From: Bdellovibrionales bacterium
GTDB lineage: Bacteria > Bdellovibrionota > Bdellovibrionia > Bdellovibrionales > UBA1609
Direction: 5' to 3'
NCBI GenBank assembly: GCA_020435005.1
Contig: JAGRAE010000009.1
Coordinates: 1-36,055 of the forward strand
DNA length: 36,055 nucleotides
Part shown: piece after piece, positions 7,084 to 15,300 of the stretch
Layout: every line of letters starts with the position of its first letter
Numbering within the stretch: the stretch's first letter is position 1
Made by a program: the position numbers and the translations under genes
Notes under the pieces: model-generated
What the model was told of the DNA's origin: nothing
What the model saw: only the letters and a program-made list of their open reading frames with translations
The model's database searches: none

Positions 7084-8556
7084 ATGGCTGATCAATACCG
7101 TGAAGTGCGTTTGCAAAAGATAAATAATTGGAAAGAGCGTCAAGTGGCCTATCCCGGGCGATTTGAAAAATCACATTCTTGTGCTGAAGTAAAAAATTTA
7201 GAAGATGGTGTTAAAGAGCTCGCAGTTTCCGGTCGACTAATGGCCATGAGAATTATGGGCAAGCTCGCTTTTATGACTATTCAAGATGCCACGGCAAAAC
7301 TTCAACTATCTTTTCAGGTGGACGTTTTAGGTAAAGATGAATTTAAATTTTTAACAAAAAATCTCGATATTGGTGATCATGTAGGGGCATGGGGTCATAC
7401 ATTTACTACACAAAGAGGGGAAAAAACAATTGCTGTCGAGAAAGCCATACTTCTATCAAAAGGCTTGAGAACACTTCCCGAAAAGTTTCATGGTTTACAA
7501 GATCAAGAAATGAAAGCGCGTTTTCGTTTTCTAGATTTGATAATGAATGAAGACACTAGAAAACGGTTTGAGGTTCGGCATAAAGTCATGCATTTTATTC
7601 GCAAGTTTTTAGTTGAGAATAAATTTATAGAGGTGGAAACGCCTATTTTACAAAGTGCTTCTTGTGGTGCCTCTGCCCGTCCCTTTATCACTCACCACAA
7701 TGCTTTGGACATTCCATTGTATTTAAGAATAGCTCCGGAAACATATTTAAAAAGATTGATTGCTGGAGGCTATGAACGAGTCTTCGAAATGGGTAGATGC
7801 TTTCGTAATGAGGGTATAGACCCTTCTCATTTGCAAGAGTTCACTATGCTTGAGTTTTATGCTGCTTATTGGGACTACCGAGACAATATGCACTTTATTC
7901 AGAGTTTATTACAGAATCTACTGCAGGAAGTTTTTGGCACTCAAGTGATTGAATATCAAGGCACGCAGTTAGATTTTTCGGGAGAGTGGAAGGAGTACAC
8001 TTATCGCGAATTAGTTTTAGAGCATACGGGAATAGATCTTGATGAAAAAAGAGATCTAGAGAGTTTGCAAAATGCTGTAAAAGAAAAGGGTATAGACCTT
8101 CCCCTTGGTAAATATGTAGGCTATGCTGCTTTAGTTGATGCTCTTTATAAAAAAGCCTGTCGTCCAAATCTTGTGCAACCATGTTTTCTTACCATGCACC
8201 CGGCAGAGCTTGTACCTTTAGCTAGAAAATCTGACGATGATGGTAGAAAGTTAGACATGTTCCAGGTGCTAGTAAATGGATGGGAAATTGTAAAAGCTTA
8301 TTCTGAATTAGTTGACCCAATTGAACAACGCCTTCGTCTTGAAGAACAAGCCGAATTGGCAAAAGCGGGCGATGAAGAAGCAATGATGATGGAAGAAGAT
8401 TTCGTATTGGCAATGGAATATGGTATGCCGCCTATCTCTGGTTTAGGTTTGGGCATAGAAAGAGTAGTTGCTTTATTAACTAATAGTTTAAATATTCGTG
8501 ATGTGATTTATTTTCCATCATTGCGTCCACCAACTCTTAGTGAGATGGATGATTAA
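7084..8556 (+). CDS. lysS: lysyl-tRNA synthetase, class II
   Basis: LysS charges tRNA-Lys. The 490-aa length is normal for class II LysRS (about 490-505). An N-terminal OB-fold anticodon domain covers about residues 45-150. The catalytic core has motif 2 (FEMGRCFRNEGIDPSH, then EFTMLEFY) and motif 3 (GLGLGIERVVALL) near the C-terminus. LysRS-type features such as the KAYSEL segment are present. AGGAG lies 6 bases before the ATG. It converges with the oxidoreductase gene, leaving only 14 bases between stops and no evident terminator hairpin. Confidence 0.97.
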   Translation: MADQYREVRLQKINNWKERQVAYPGRFEKSHSCAEVKNLEDGVKELAVSGRLMAMRIMGKLAFMTIQDATAKLQLSFQVDVLGKDEFKFLTKNLDIGDHVGAWGHTFTTQRGEKTIAVEKAILLSKGLRTLPEKFHGLQDQEMKARFRFLDLIMNEDTRKRFEVRHKVMHFIRKFLVENKFIEVETPILQSASCGASARPFITHHNALDIPLYLRIAPETYLKRLIAGGYERVFEMGRCFRNEGIDPSHLQEFTMLEFYAAYWDYRDNMHFIQSLLQNLLQEVFGTQVIEYQGTQLDFSGEWKEYTYRELVLEHTGIDLDEKRDLESLQNAVKEKGIDLPLGKYVGYAALVDALYKKACRPNLVQPCFLTMHPAELVPLARKSDDDGRKLDMFQVLVNGWEIVKAYSELVDPIEQRLRLEEQAELAKAGDEEAMMMEEDFVLAMEYGMPPISGLGLGIERVVALLTNSLNIRDVIYFPSLRPPTLSEMDD

Positions 8557-8570
8557 TCAGGAAAAATTAG

Positions 8571-9554
8571 TTATTGAAATTTTACAAGAGCTCGACCGCT
8601 TTTTTTGCGTGAAAGTAATTCTTCACTGTAATTTGTTATATCATCTAGAGAGAGTTCAGAGTTTATAATGTCATTCAAATAGGACGGCTTCCAATCTGCA
8701 CCTAAATCTTGCCAAATTTCATCTCTTAAAGAATGTGGGCAATTGGCTGAACTGGCTCCCAAGAAACTAACTCCTCGAAGAATTAAAGGCATAACTGTCG
8801 TATTAAGCACAGGAGAATCTGCTAAACCTACACAGGAGATATTCCCCCAAAGGTCAATGTGTCTAGCAATTCCAGAGAGAAGCTCACCGCCAACATTGTC
8901 AATAGCGCCGGCCCATCTGGCTTTTTCTAAGGGGCGGTGACCTAAGTTTAAGTTTTCAGGTTTAACAACTTCTTTAGCGCCATATTTTTTTAGTTTTTCT
9001 ACAGAGGAATCTTTACTACTTACGGCGACGACTTCATATCCTTTTTTAGAAAGTATTTGTACAGCTATTGAGCCAACACCGCCGGAGGCTCCTGTAACTA
9101 TGATGGGACCTTGGTGGGGCTGTTGTCCATTTGTTTCCATGCGCTTTAAGCAAAGTGCTGCGGTAAAACCAGCTGTTCCAATTGTCATAGCTTCTCGAGT
9201 TGATAAACCTGAAGGTAATGAAATAACTATATCAGCAGGTACACGGACATATTCGCTAAATCCCCCGTCACGATTTTCTCCAAGGCCGCTACCATTAACA
9301 ATTACTTTGTCACCGACTTTAAATTTCGCAGAAGAAGACTCAACTATTTCCCCAGAGACATCTATTCCAGGAATAAGAGGAAATTGTCGAAGGATTTTGC
9401 CCTGTCCAGTTACGGCCAGGGCATCTTTGTAATTCACACTTGAAAATTCAGATTTTATTACAACATCACCATCGGTTAATTCGCTAATCTCTAAATCGAC
9501 AATTTTTAAGTCATTGGGTTTTTCTGAAAAAATTTTTAAGGCTTTAAAGCTCAA
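8571..9554 (-). CDS. YhdH/AcuI-family zinc-independent MDR oxidoreductase (probable acryloyl-CoA/quinone reductase)
   Basis: The protein has 327 aa, the usual length for the family. The N-terminal GroES-like fold includes SSVNYKDALAVTGQGKI and PLIPGIDVSG. The Rossmann motif GASGGVGSIAVQILSKKGYEVVA gives the NADPH site. There are no zinc-binding cysteines. These features match AcuI/YhdH, which reduces acryloyl-CoA to propionyl-CoA in characterised members; other members reduce quinones. The start is a TTG whose bases overlap the stop of the upstream phosphatase (TTGA), with AGAAG upstream, so translation is probably coupled. Confidence 0.85.
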   Translation of the reverse strand: MSFKALKIFSEKPNDLKIVDLEISELTDGDVVIKSEFSSVNYKDALAVTGQGKILRQFPLIPGIDVSGEIVESSSAKFKVGDKVIVNGSGLGENRDGGFSEYVRVPADIVISLPSGLSTREAMTIGTAGFTAALCLKRMETNGQQPHQGPIIVTGASGGVGSIAVQILSKKGYEVVAVSSKDSSVEKLKKYGAKEVVKPENLNLGHRPLEKARWAGAIDNVGGELLSGIARHIDLWGNISCVGLADSPVLNTTVMPLILRGVSFLGASSANCPHSLRDEIWQDLGADWKPSYLNDIINSELSLDDITNYSEELLSRKKSGRALVKFQ

Positions 9555-10033
9555 AGTATCACTCTTCTTTCTTTAATTAAAAAATCTATAAAACCCTTAC
9601 AGCCGTCTTCGACAATATCCATAACTAAATTAAAACCATCAACGTTGCCATAATAGGGATCGGGGACAGCTTGTATGTCATGAACGCTACAAAAATCGGT
9701 AAAGGCTTTAATTTTATCTGCGTATTTATTTTTATAGTCCATAGCTTTAACATCATTAAGATTTTTGTGATCCATTGTTAGAATATAATCAAATTCATGA
9801 AAATCACTTTCAATGAGTTGGCGAGAAATGCTTCTGAGTTCAATGCCCCGCTCACGAGCTGTTTCCTGCATACGAATATCTGCAGGTTCACCACAATGGT
9901 AAGCGGATGTGCCCGCTGAATCACAAAAAATTTGATCTGTTAATTGTCGTTCTTCCAATAGCCATTGCATGGTGCCCTCGGCTGCTGGTGAGCGACAAAT
10001 ATTACCTAAACAAACAAATAAAACTTTAACCAT
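9551..10033 (-). CDS. low-molecular-weight protein-tyrosine-phosphatase family
   Basis: The protein has 160 aa. The P-loop CLGNICRS (C8, R14) lies at the N-terminus and the general-acid loop PDPYYG (D125) near residue 125. Together they are the complete LMW-PTP catalytic set, and length is typical (about 155-160). Members dephosphorylate tyrosine on kinases or envelope proteins; related arsenate reductases share the fold, but the DPYYG loop favours phosphatase activity. No tyrosine kinase is nearby. It overlaps the oxidoreductase gene by 4 bases. A short fragment resembling its 5' part is found at 12191-12232, suggesting a former second copy. Confidence 0.92.
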   Translation of the reverse strand: MVKVLFVCLGNICRSPAAEGTMQWLLEERQLTDQIFCDSAGTSAYHCGEPADIRMQETARERGIELRSISRQLIESDFHEFDYILTMDHKNLNDVKAMDYKNKYADKIKAFTDFCSVHDIQAVPDPYYGNVDGFNLVMDIVEDGCKGFIDFLIKERRVIL

Positions 10034-10121
10034 GTTGGTAGTCTAAAAAATAATAATCAAGGGTACAATATGTAAAATTATTTATTTTATATCAAGGTAA
10101 TTCAAAAATTATAATCCCATG

Positions 10122-10562
10122 CTATTTTTTTAAAAATAGTTTTTGTCCAAAATCTGAACGACCAATGAGCATGCCTACTGCCATAGTTGCAACAAATACT
10201 ATAGAGTGAGAGCTGCCAGATATCAATGTTACAATCCCCGGTCCCGGGCAGAGTCCGGTAATACCCCAGCCTAAACCAAACATTAACGAACCAATTATTA
10301 GCCGAAGATCAAGGTTTTTAATTGTTGGCAGAGAAAATTGTCCCTCAAAAAGAGGCTTTCCTCTTTTAATTATAAGTTTATAAAGTATACTGTTTACTAA
10401 TAAAGCTCCAACCATTACAAAGATGAGGTCGGGCTTCCAATCGCCGAGGAAGTTTAAAAAGCCGATGATATTTTTTGCCTCCGTCATTCCGCCGACGCCT
10501 AAACCAAAGCTAAAAATTATTCCACCAAAGAATGGACCAATACAAAAATGAACAGCCTTCAT
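10122..10562 (-). CDS. YeeE/YedE-type sulfur transport half-protein, second of a split pair (DUF6691-like)
   Basis: A membrane protein of 146 aa with about four hydrophobic segments. It carries the conserved GLCPGPG motif (C105) of the YeeE/YedE (TsuA-like) thiosulfate/sulfur-compound transporters. It corresponds to one half of a full-length YeeE. The start ATG overlaps the stop of the upstream half (ATGA). In other bacteria such pairs sit next to persulfide dioxygenase genes, as here, and are thought to move sulfur compounds across the inner membrane. Function is inferred from family and context. Confidence 0.85.
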   Translation of the reverse strand: MKAVHFCIGPFFGGIIFSFGLGVGGMTEAKNIIGFLNFLGDWKPDLIFVMVGALLVNSILYKLIIKRGKPLFEGQFSLPTIKNLDLRLIIGSLMFGLGWGITGLCPGPGIVTLISGSSHSIVFVATMAVGMLIGRSDFGQKLFLKK

Positions 10563-10984
10563 AATTTACCTCCAAAGAAAATATTTATAAAGGTCACGGC
10601 TAAAATACCTGTTGCAATAAAACATGATGTAGCAACAATAGATCTTGGAGAAAGACGGCTGATCCCACAAATACCATGCCCACTAGTACAACCATTAGAA
10701 ATTGTAGTGCCAAAGCCTACAAGCAAGCCGCCAACGGCTACCCCGACTAGGGAACGGTCTACACTCTCAGACATGACTGAAAAACCTGAAGGTTGAATAA
10801 GTAAAGCACCGACAATCATTCCTAAAATAAAAGCTATCCGCCAAAATAAATCCCAAGATTTCGCCCGCAGGGCTCCGCCAACTATACCACTGACTCCTAA
10901 AACTTTTCCATTAGACCAAAGCATTCCGGCAGCTGATAAGCCAATTAAAACACCACCTAATATAGGGTATAAAAACTGAGTCAT
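10559..10984 (-). CDS. YeeE/YedE-type sulfur transport half-protein, first of a split pair
   Basis: A membrane protein of 141 aa with about four hydrophobic segments. Residues 97-108 contain the YeeE/YedE signature NGCTSGHGICG with two cysteines (C99, C106), which in TsuA-type proteins line the sulfur-compound pathway. GGAAG precedes the ATG. It follows the ETHE1-rhodanese gene by 27 bases and overlaps the next half-transporter by 4 bases, so the three genes form one operon. It resembles the PmpA/PmpB pair of BigR-controlled sulfide-detoxification operons, but no BigR-like gene is present here. Confidence 0.85.
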   Translation of the reverse strand: MTQFLYPILGGVLIGLSAAGMLWSNGKVLGVSGIVGGALRAKSWDLFWRIAFILGMIVGALLIQPSGFSVMSESVDRSLVGVAVGGLLVGFGTTISNGCTSGHGICGISRLSPRSIVATSCFIATGILAVTFINIFFGGKL

Positions 10985-11011
10985 ATTTTTCTTCCTTTAA
11001 TGTTTTTTGTT

Positions 11012-12022
11012 TTAGGTATTACCTTTATGAAAGCCGCCATCTAAGTGTCCTACTTTTTCCAACTTATTTTCCTTTGCAATTTTTATTGCAAGTGCTGATC
11101 TTTCACCATAAGCACAATAAAAAATAATCATATCGCCTTTATTGTAAGCTTGCATAAGACTACTGTTAGGATCACCGATGGCGTGAATTAAATCTTTGTA
11201 GGGAATATGTACAGCACCAGGCAACATCCCAGTTTTCCCTATTTCCGCAGCCTCCCTTAAATCAACTAGTAAAAAAGAATGTTTGATATTTTCTAGGTCT
11301 GATCTGTTAAAAATAATTGATTTATGTAAGCTTTCCTTCAAACCAGTACCAGTTTTTAGATTTGCGGGAACAGCCACATCCATTAACTTAGGGTTAGGCA
11401 AATTTAGATTATTCATAATTTCTATGAATTCTTCACAAGTTTTACCAGCAAGTCGTGGATTTTGCTCTATTTCCCTACCTATAGTAGAGAAGTTCTCACC
11501 TTTATAATCATGGCCAGGACAAACAACTGTATCAGCAGGTAAGATAAATAATTTTTGAGTTATAGATTCATAAAGTTGTTTGGCACTTCCATTTTGAAAA
11601 TCTGTACGCCCGTTGCCACGAATAAAAAGAGTGTCACCAGTAAATATAAAACCTTGAGTGTAAAAGCAGTAAGATTCTATGGTATGTCCAGGGGTATAAA
11701 TGGCTTTTAACTCAAAACCATCTACTTCAAGGCTGTCGCCATCTTTAATTCTTTGACTGGCTAATTCAACGGCAGACTCTTGACTCGCAATAATCATACA
11801 TTTGGTTAATTCCCGCAGTCGACTTAAACCTGTAAAATGATCGGCATGAATGTGTGTATCTAAGGCTTTTATTAACCTTAGGTTATGACTGCCTAAAAAT
11901 TGCAAATAGTCATCTACCCCCTCAAGTACTGGATCAATAATAATTGCATCTTTGCCCTCAGCTGCCGCCAAAATGTATGTAAATGTCTTCGAAGTATCAT
12001 CAAGAAATTGTTTTAGTATCAC
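11012..12022 (-). CDS. ETHE1-like persulfide dioxygenase fused to a rhodanese domain
   Basis: The protein has 336 aa. Residues 1-235 are a metallo-beta-lactamase fold with metal ligands H57, H59, D61, H62 (THIHADH), H113 (PGHT), D130 (TGDTLF) and H171 (CPGHDY). That spacing is typical of ETHE1 persulfide dioxygenase rather than glyoxalase II. Residues about 250-336 are a rhodanese domain with active-site C303 in CAYGERSA. The fusion is the Blh-type enzyme that oxidises glutathione persulfide to sulfite and can transfer sulfane sulfur. The GTG start has AGGAG 7 bases upstream. It is the first gene of the operon with the split YeeE pair, and its upstream region contains AT-rich palindromes. Confidence 0.93.
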   Translation of the reverse strand: MILKQFLDDTSKTFTYILAAAEGKDAIIIDPVLEGVDDYLQFLGSHNLRLIKALDTHIHADHFTGLSRLRELTKCMIIASQESAVELASQRIKDGDSLEVDGFELKAIYTPGHTIESYCFYTQGFIFTGDTLFIRGNGRTDFQNGSAKQLYESITQKLFILPADTVVCPGHDYKGENFSTIGREIEQNPRLAGKTCEEFIEIMNNLNLPNPKLMDVAVPANLKTGTGLKESLHKSIIFNRSDLENIKHSFLLVDLREAAEIGKTGMLPGAVHIPYKDLIHAIGDPNSSLMQAYNKGDMIIFYCAYGERSALAIKIAKENKLEKVGHLDGGFHKGNT

Positions 12023-12073
12023 GGGCTTTCTCCTTTTAAACTAAAAACCCCTCTTAGAAATTTATAATTTATT

Positions 12074-12110
12074 GATATATAGGTTACTTAATATATAGCT
12101 AGAAATCTAG
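12074..12110. promoter_or_regulatory. two AT-rich palindromes upstream of the persulfide dioxygenase operon
   Basis: ATATAT at 12075-12080 and 12091-12096 form a spaced inverted repeat. The perfect palindrome CTAGA-AA-TCTAG lies at 12099-12110. Both are 50-90 bases upstream of the GTG start on the minus strand. They could be operator sites for a sulfide-responsive repressor of the ArsR type encoded elsewhere. This is inference from position; in AT-rich DNA the first repeat could be chance. Confidence 0.3.
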
Positions 12111-12124
12111 ACGGATTAGACTTT

Positions 12125-12232
12125 CAGCAGATGTGTTTTTTCATAAATTTTTAAAAAATGGGCTTTCTTAATGGCAACTTAACAAAACATTTGGTTGGTT
12201 AGCTGACGTTCTTCCAGTAGCCATTGCACCCT
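12125..12232 (-). pseudogene. remnant of a low-molecular-weight phosphatase gene
   Basis: About 40 bases at 12191-12232 match the intact phosphatase gene near 9940-9980 at roughly nine in ten positions, apart from a short deletion. The shared core is GTTCTTCCARTAGCCATTGC, which encodes part of QWLLEERQL on the minus strand. A second short match (AGCAGATGTG at 12127-12136 versus AGCGGATGTG in the gene) suggests a longer, decayed copy. The rest of 12023-12349 contains only the promoter palindromes and the terminator of the following gene. Confidence 0.6.
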
Positions 12233-12286
12233 TATTAAATTATTTAGATTTATTGAGACAATTATTGATTTTTTACTTACGGTCTA

Positions 12287-12320
12287 AAATAAAAAAAGCA
12301 CTCCTGGAGGGCAGTGCTTT
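12287..12320 (-). terminator. Rho-independent terminator after the collagen-like lipoprotein gene
   Basis: Perfect 8-bp arms AAAGCACT (12295-12302) and AGTGCTTT (12313-12320) surround a GC-rich loop, extended by CC/GG pairing. On the minus strand the stem is followed by a run of seven or more T. It lies 30 bases after the stop of the minus-strand gene at 12350. A shorter T-run on the other side could give weak termination in the plus direction too. Confidence 0.85.
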
Positions 12321-12349
12321 TGATTTATTGATTTTCTACATTTTTTATC

Positions 12350-14032
12350 TCAATCTACATTTTGATATTCAAACTCAATGGGCTCACTCATCGGTTGACA
12401 AGTCATCTCGTATTCTCCTTCCAGGGAGATGAGTCCATAGAAGGTGAAAAATTCATTTAGTGTTTGTGCATGTCCTTCATATATTTCATAAGCGTAATTG
12501 TCTTCTATTTTGTCATAGATTCCATAGTAACTAGTTGAAAAGCTAATAGATATTTTATTAATATCCTGATGGTTGTTCATGTAAAAATTTATTTTATTAG
12601 TTTCTCCGGTATTAAGTAATTGATCACTTTCAATACTTCCTATAGATGTTTTTAGTTTTTCTAAAGCAAATTGCGGCGCAAAAAGTATTTGGGAAACACT
12701 TGGAAAAAAGTTGTCTTTAGCTATTTTTTCTTGAGTTGACTTTCTGTAAATATCTACTAGCTCTTGATTGTTTGTAGATTTCTCTGAGCTTATAAATTCA
12801 ACATTGTTTATGTTTATAGTATTATATAAATCCAAATATAGATTTTTATTACTGTGGAGGTAAGTAATTTTATTTTTATTAAAATCATTTGGCCCATTTT
12901 TGTTTTCTAGTTGAAGATTATTCTCAAAAGCTTCAAGATATCCTCCGTATGGTACAGCTGCTCCCATTGGGTAGCTTCCATCAATTCCAAAGTAAGAAGC
13001 TAGAGTCTGTGTAGTTTGTGATTTTAATTCGCTTTGACTCATAGTTTCCCTACTTGAATTTAAACCGTCTCTAGTAAAGTAGTTCAACGTCAATTCATTA
13101 GTATGATTATCTGAGTTTATTTTATATGAATACTTATCTTCTTCTTCGTTTATAGCTGATAAAATAAACTTTTGATAAGGCATATTAAAAATTAGAAATT
13201 CGTAGTAATTTAAGCCAATACTTCTTTGTTCATTATCTAGAGTCAATTTTGCGTTCCAAAATCTTTCGGGTCGAGTGCTTTCACATTTTACAAAGTCTCT
13301 CTCCAAAGCACTAATCACTGAGTAGGCAAAGGCTCTGGCTTCGTTATCTAAGACTTCATCAGATCGCTGATCTTTTTGCTCTAAATGTCTAAAGACCAAG
13401 TGTGCAGTTTCGTGCAGCATACTGATCATAAGTTCGTTAATTTGCTTTCTCTCGTATTCACTAAACATTTCTAGGATGTCTTTCTTGAGGTTTTGTGCCA
13501 TTCGCTCTGTGTCCCTGAAGGGAAAAGTTGTGAAGGTGAGGTAGTAATTTCTAGTGGCTAAAATTTTTCCGGTTTTTGTATTTACATCGTATTCATAGTC
13601 AAACATAAGGTCTTTGTTAGTCCGAGTGGGCTTGCCTTTTTGTTCTTCGATGTTTTCAATGACATCAGCTATCTTATTTTTATTCCAGCCATTGGGTAAA
13701 TTTTTGTAGAGGATACTTGAAGACAGGCGGATTCTTTGACTCAATTTGTCTTTAACATATTCGAGGAGTGGCCCCGAAGTGTCTTTTGTTGCACCACCTC
13801 CACCACTATAGCCACCATCAACTTCGGAAGGGGGAAGGTTTACAGTTTGTCCTGGTTCGCCCTTTTCGCCAGGCATTCCTTGAGGACCTATTGTACCAGG
13901 TAAGCCATTTGATCCAGTCGCCCCCTGTGGTCCTTGAGAACCTTGTTTACCTGTAGGTCCACGACAACCAATAAAGCATATGCTTGAAAATGTAAGTATT
14001 AATATTAAATTTTTTATTTTTGAAAGTTTCAT
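12350..14032 (-). CDS. lipoprotein with collagen-like stalk and a HExxH metalloprotease motif
   Basis: The protein has 560 aa. The lipoprotein signal ends in the lipobox FIGC (C23). A collagen-like tract follows at residues 25-61: twelve uninterrupted Gly-X-Y triplets, including GPQG and GEKGEPG. A Gly-rich linker (73-80) leads into a large domain of unknown family. In it, H207-E208-T-A-H211 (SMLHETAHLVFRHLE) is a zinc-protease HExxH motif. NEARAFA with E231, 20 residues later, is a plausible gluzincin-type third ligand. I infer a surface-anchored zinc peptidase or a relic of one; the rest of the domain (about 250-560) is unassigned. AGGAG precedes the ATG. A strong terminator follows. The small exported protein gene lies 48 bases upstream on the same strand. 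Confidence 0.8.
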   Translation of the reverse strand: MKLSKIKNLILILTFSSICFIGCRGPTGKQGSQGPQGATGSNGLPGTIGPQGMPGEKGEPGQTVNLPPSEVDGGYSGGGGATKDTSGPLLEYVKDKLSQRIRLSSSILYKNLPNGWNKNKIADVIENIEEQKGKPTRTNKDLMFDYEYDVNTKTGKILATRNYYLTFTTFPFRDTERMAQNLKKDILEMFSEYERKQINELMISMLHETAHLVFRHLEQKDQRSDEVLDNEARAFAYSVISALERDFVKCESTRPERFWNAKLTLDNEQRSIGLNYYEFLIFNMPYQKFILSAINEEEDKYSYKINSDNHTNELTLNYFTRDGLNSSRETMSQSELKSQTTQTLASYFGIDGSYPMGAAVPYGGYLEAFENNLQLENKNGPNDFNKNKITYLHSNKNLYLDLYNTININNVEFISSEKSTNNQELVDIYRKSTQEKIAKDNFFPSVSQILFAPQFALEKLKTSIGSIESDQLLNTGETNKINFYMNNHQDINKISISFSTSYYGIYDKIEDNYAYEIYEGHAQTLNEFFTFYGLISLEGEYEMTCQPMSEPIEFEYQNVD

Positions 14033-14080
14033 TTTAGTCTCCTATGTTTCAATTTTTATTCCAGCTAATTGTTTAAATTA

Positions 14081-14320
14081 TTAATTTACATTGGCTAAGG
14101 TGATGGATTTGCGCCTAGATTTGTCACTTGGGTTTTTGCTCAGCAACAATGGGGCAACATTTCGGCTTTCTTTGAGGAACTCTTGTTCCCACTTTTTTTG
14201 CTCCCAATTTGCAACTTTAATTTTTTGAATTAATTTTTTTTGACTAGAAGGTTTAGCGGCAAATGCAGAGTTTGAGCCTAAGACGCTTCCAATAAGTAAA
14301 ACCATAATCAACGTTTTCAT
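14081..14320 (-). CDS. small exported protein of unknown function
   Basis: About 79 aa from the ATG at 14320, which is preceded by AAAGGAG at correct spacing. A start 8 codons upstream exists but has no ribosome site. The signal peptide is MKTLIMVLLIGSVLGSNSAFA, with likely cleavage after AFA. The mature part of about 58 residues is basic, with repeated KK/WEQ segments (KVANWEQKKWEQEFLKES). I recognise no family. The ribosome-site context (GGAGAtaaaaATG) is nearly the same as that of the downstream collagen-like lipoprotein gene (GGAGActaaaATG), and both are probably co-transcribed. Confidence 0.65.
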   Translation of the reverse strand: MKTLIMVLLIGSVLGSNSAFAAKPSSQKKLIQKIKVANWEQKKWEQEFLKESRNVAPLLLSKNPSDKSRRKSITLANVN

Positions 14321-14450
14321 TTTTATCTCCTTTATTAAGTACAAGACAAAAATAACGCACAGAGATATAAAGTTATAGATAAAATTAATTAATTATGAGA
14401 TAATTTAGGTATTAAAAATTAATAAAACAAATTAACTATATGATATTGTT

Positions 14451-15248
14451 ATGAAAAACGTATTTTCTTACTCGAGCTATAATACCTATTTATCCTTTCG
14501 ATTTAAGGCTGAAAGGGGCCTAAAGGCCAAGGCATCTAAGGTCATGGGCATACAAACTTCTTATCTATCTAGGGTTCTCAATCATCAGGCCGATTTGAGT
14601 CTTGAACAAGCATTTACCTTAAATGATTTTTTTTATCACGACTCCCAGGAAGCTGAATTCTTCTTGTTATTAGTTCAAAAAGATAGGGCGGGAACAAAAG
14701 CTCTAAAGGATTACTTTTTTGAGAAGATAAATAAAGTTATCGAGCAACGATCTCAGCTAAAAAGCCGTTTAGAAATAAAAGAGGAACTCTCACCTCTTGA
14801 ACAAGCTAAATACTATAGTCATTGGATTTATAGTGCTATTCACATGGTTTGTTCGGTTCCAGGATTAAATAAAAAAGAAAGTTTGCATAAGGTTTTTAAT
14901 TTGCCTCCTCATGTAATAAATGAGGTTATAGATTTTTTAACAAAGGCGGGCCTACTAATAGAAAATAAAGATGGTTACGAGTTAGGTTCATCACATATTC
15001 ACTTACCCAGTGATTCTCCATTTATTCTACAGCATCACGCAAACTGGCGACAAAAGTGCATTAGAGAATTTGATTACCACAAGCCCGATGATTTCCATTA
15101 TTCTGCTGTATTTAGTCTTTCTGAAGTAGATGCAAAAATAATTAGGGAAAGAATTCTAGAGGTTGTACAACAAAATATTAAGACGGTGATACCATCGAAA
15201 GAGGAAGTTGTATATTGTAGTCTCATCGATTTTTTTAAACTGGCCTAA
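14451..15248 (+). CDS. TIGR02147/DUF4423-type regulatory protein
   Basis: The protein has 265 aa, normal for the TIGR02147 family. The N-terminal YSSYNTYLSFRF and the helix-turn-helix-like segment MGIQTSYLSRVLNHQADLSLEQAFTL fit the family pattern, as does the central winged-helix-like SVPGLNKKESLHKVFNLPPHVINEVIDFLTKAGLL. Such proteins are expanded in Bdellovibrio and Fibrobacter and often lie beside genes for secreted proteins. It is divergent from the small exported protein and collagen-like lipoprotein genes. The shared region holds palindromes TATAA-AG-TTATA (14366-14377) and AATTAATTAATT (14383-14394). A role in controlling those genes is inferred. No Shine-Dalgarno sequence precedes the ATG. 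Confidence 0.85.
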   Translation: MKNVFSYSSYNTYLSFRFKAERGLKAKASKVMGIQTSYLSRVLNHQADLSLEQAFTLNDFFYHDSQEAEFFLLLVQKDRAGTKALKDYFFEKINKVIEQRSQLKSRLEIKEELSPLEQAKYYSHWIYSAIHMVCSVPGLNKKESLHKVFNLPPHVINEVIDFLTKAGLLIENKDGYELGSSHIHLPSDSPFILQHHANWRQKCIREFDYHKPDDFHYSAVFSLSEVDAKIIRERILEVVQQNIKTVIPSKEEVVYCSLIDFFKLA

Positions 15249-15300
15249 AAATTATTTAAAGGGTCATTTTCTTTGTCGCTTCAGTTACTTTAGAATTTAA

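Noticed and set aside
11012-12022. Glyoxalase II (hydroxyacylglutathione hydrolase)
   Set aside because: The ligand pattern, C-terminal rhodanese domain and YeeE neighbours fit the ETHE1-rhodanese persulfide dioxygenase instead.
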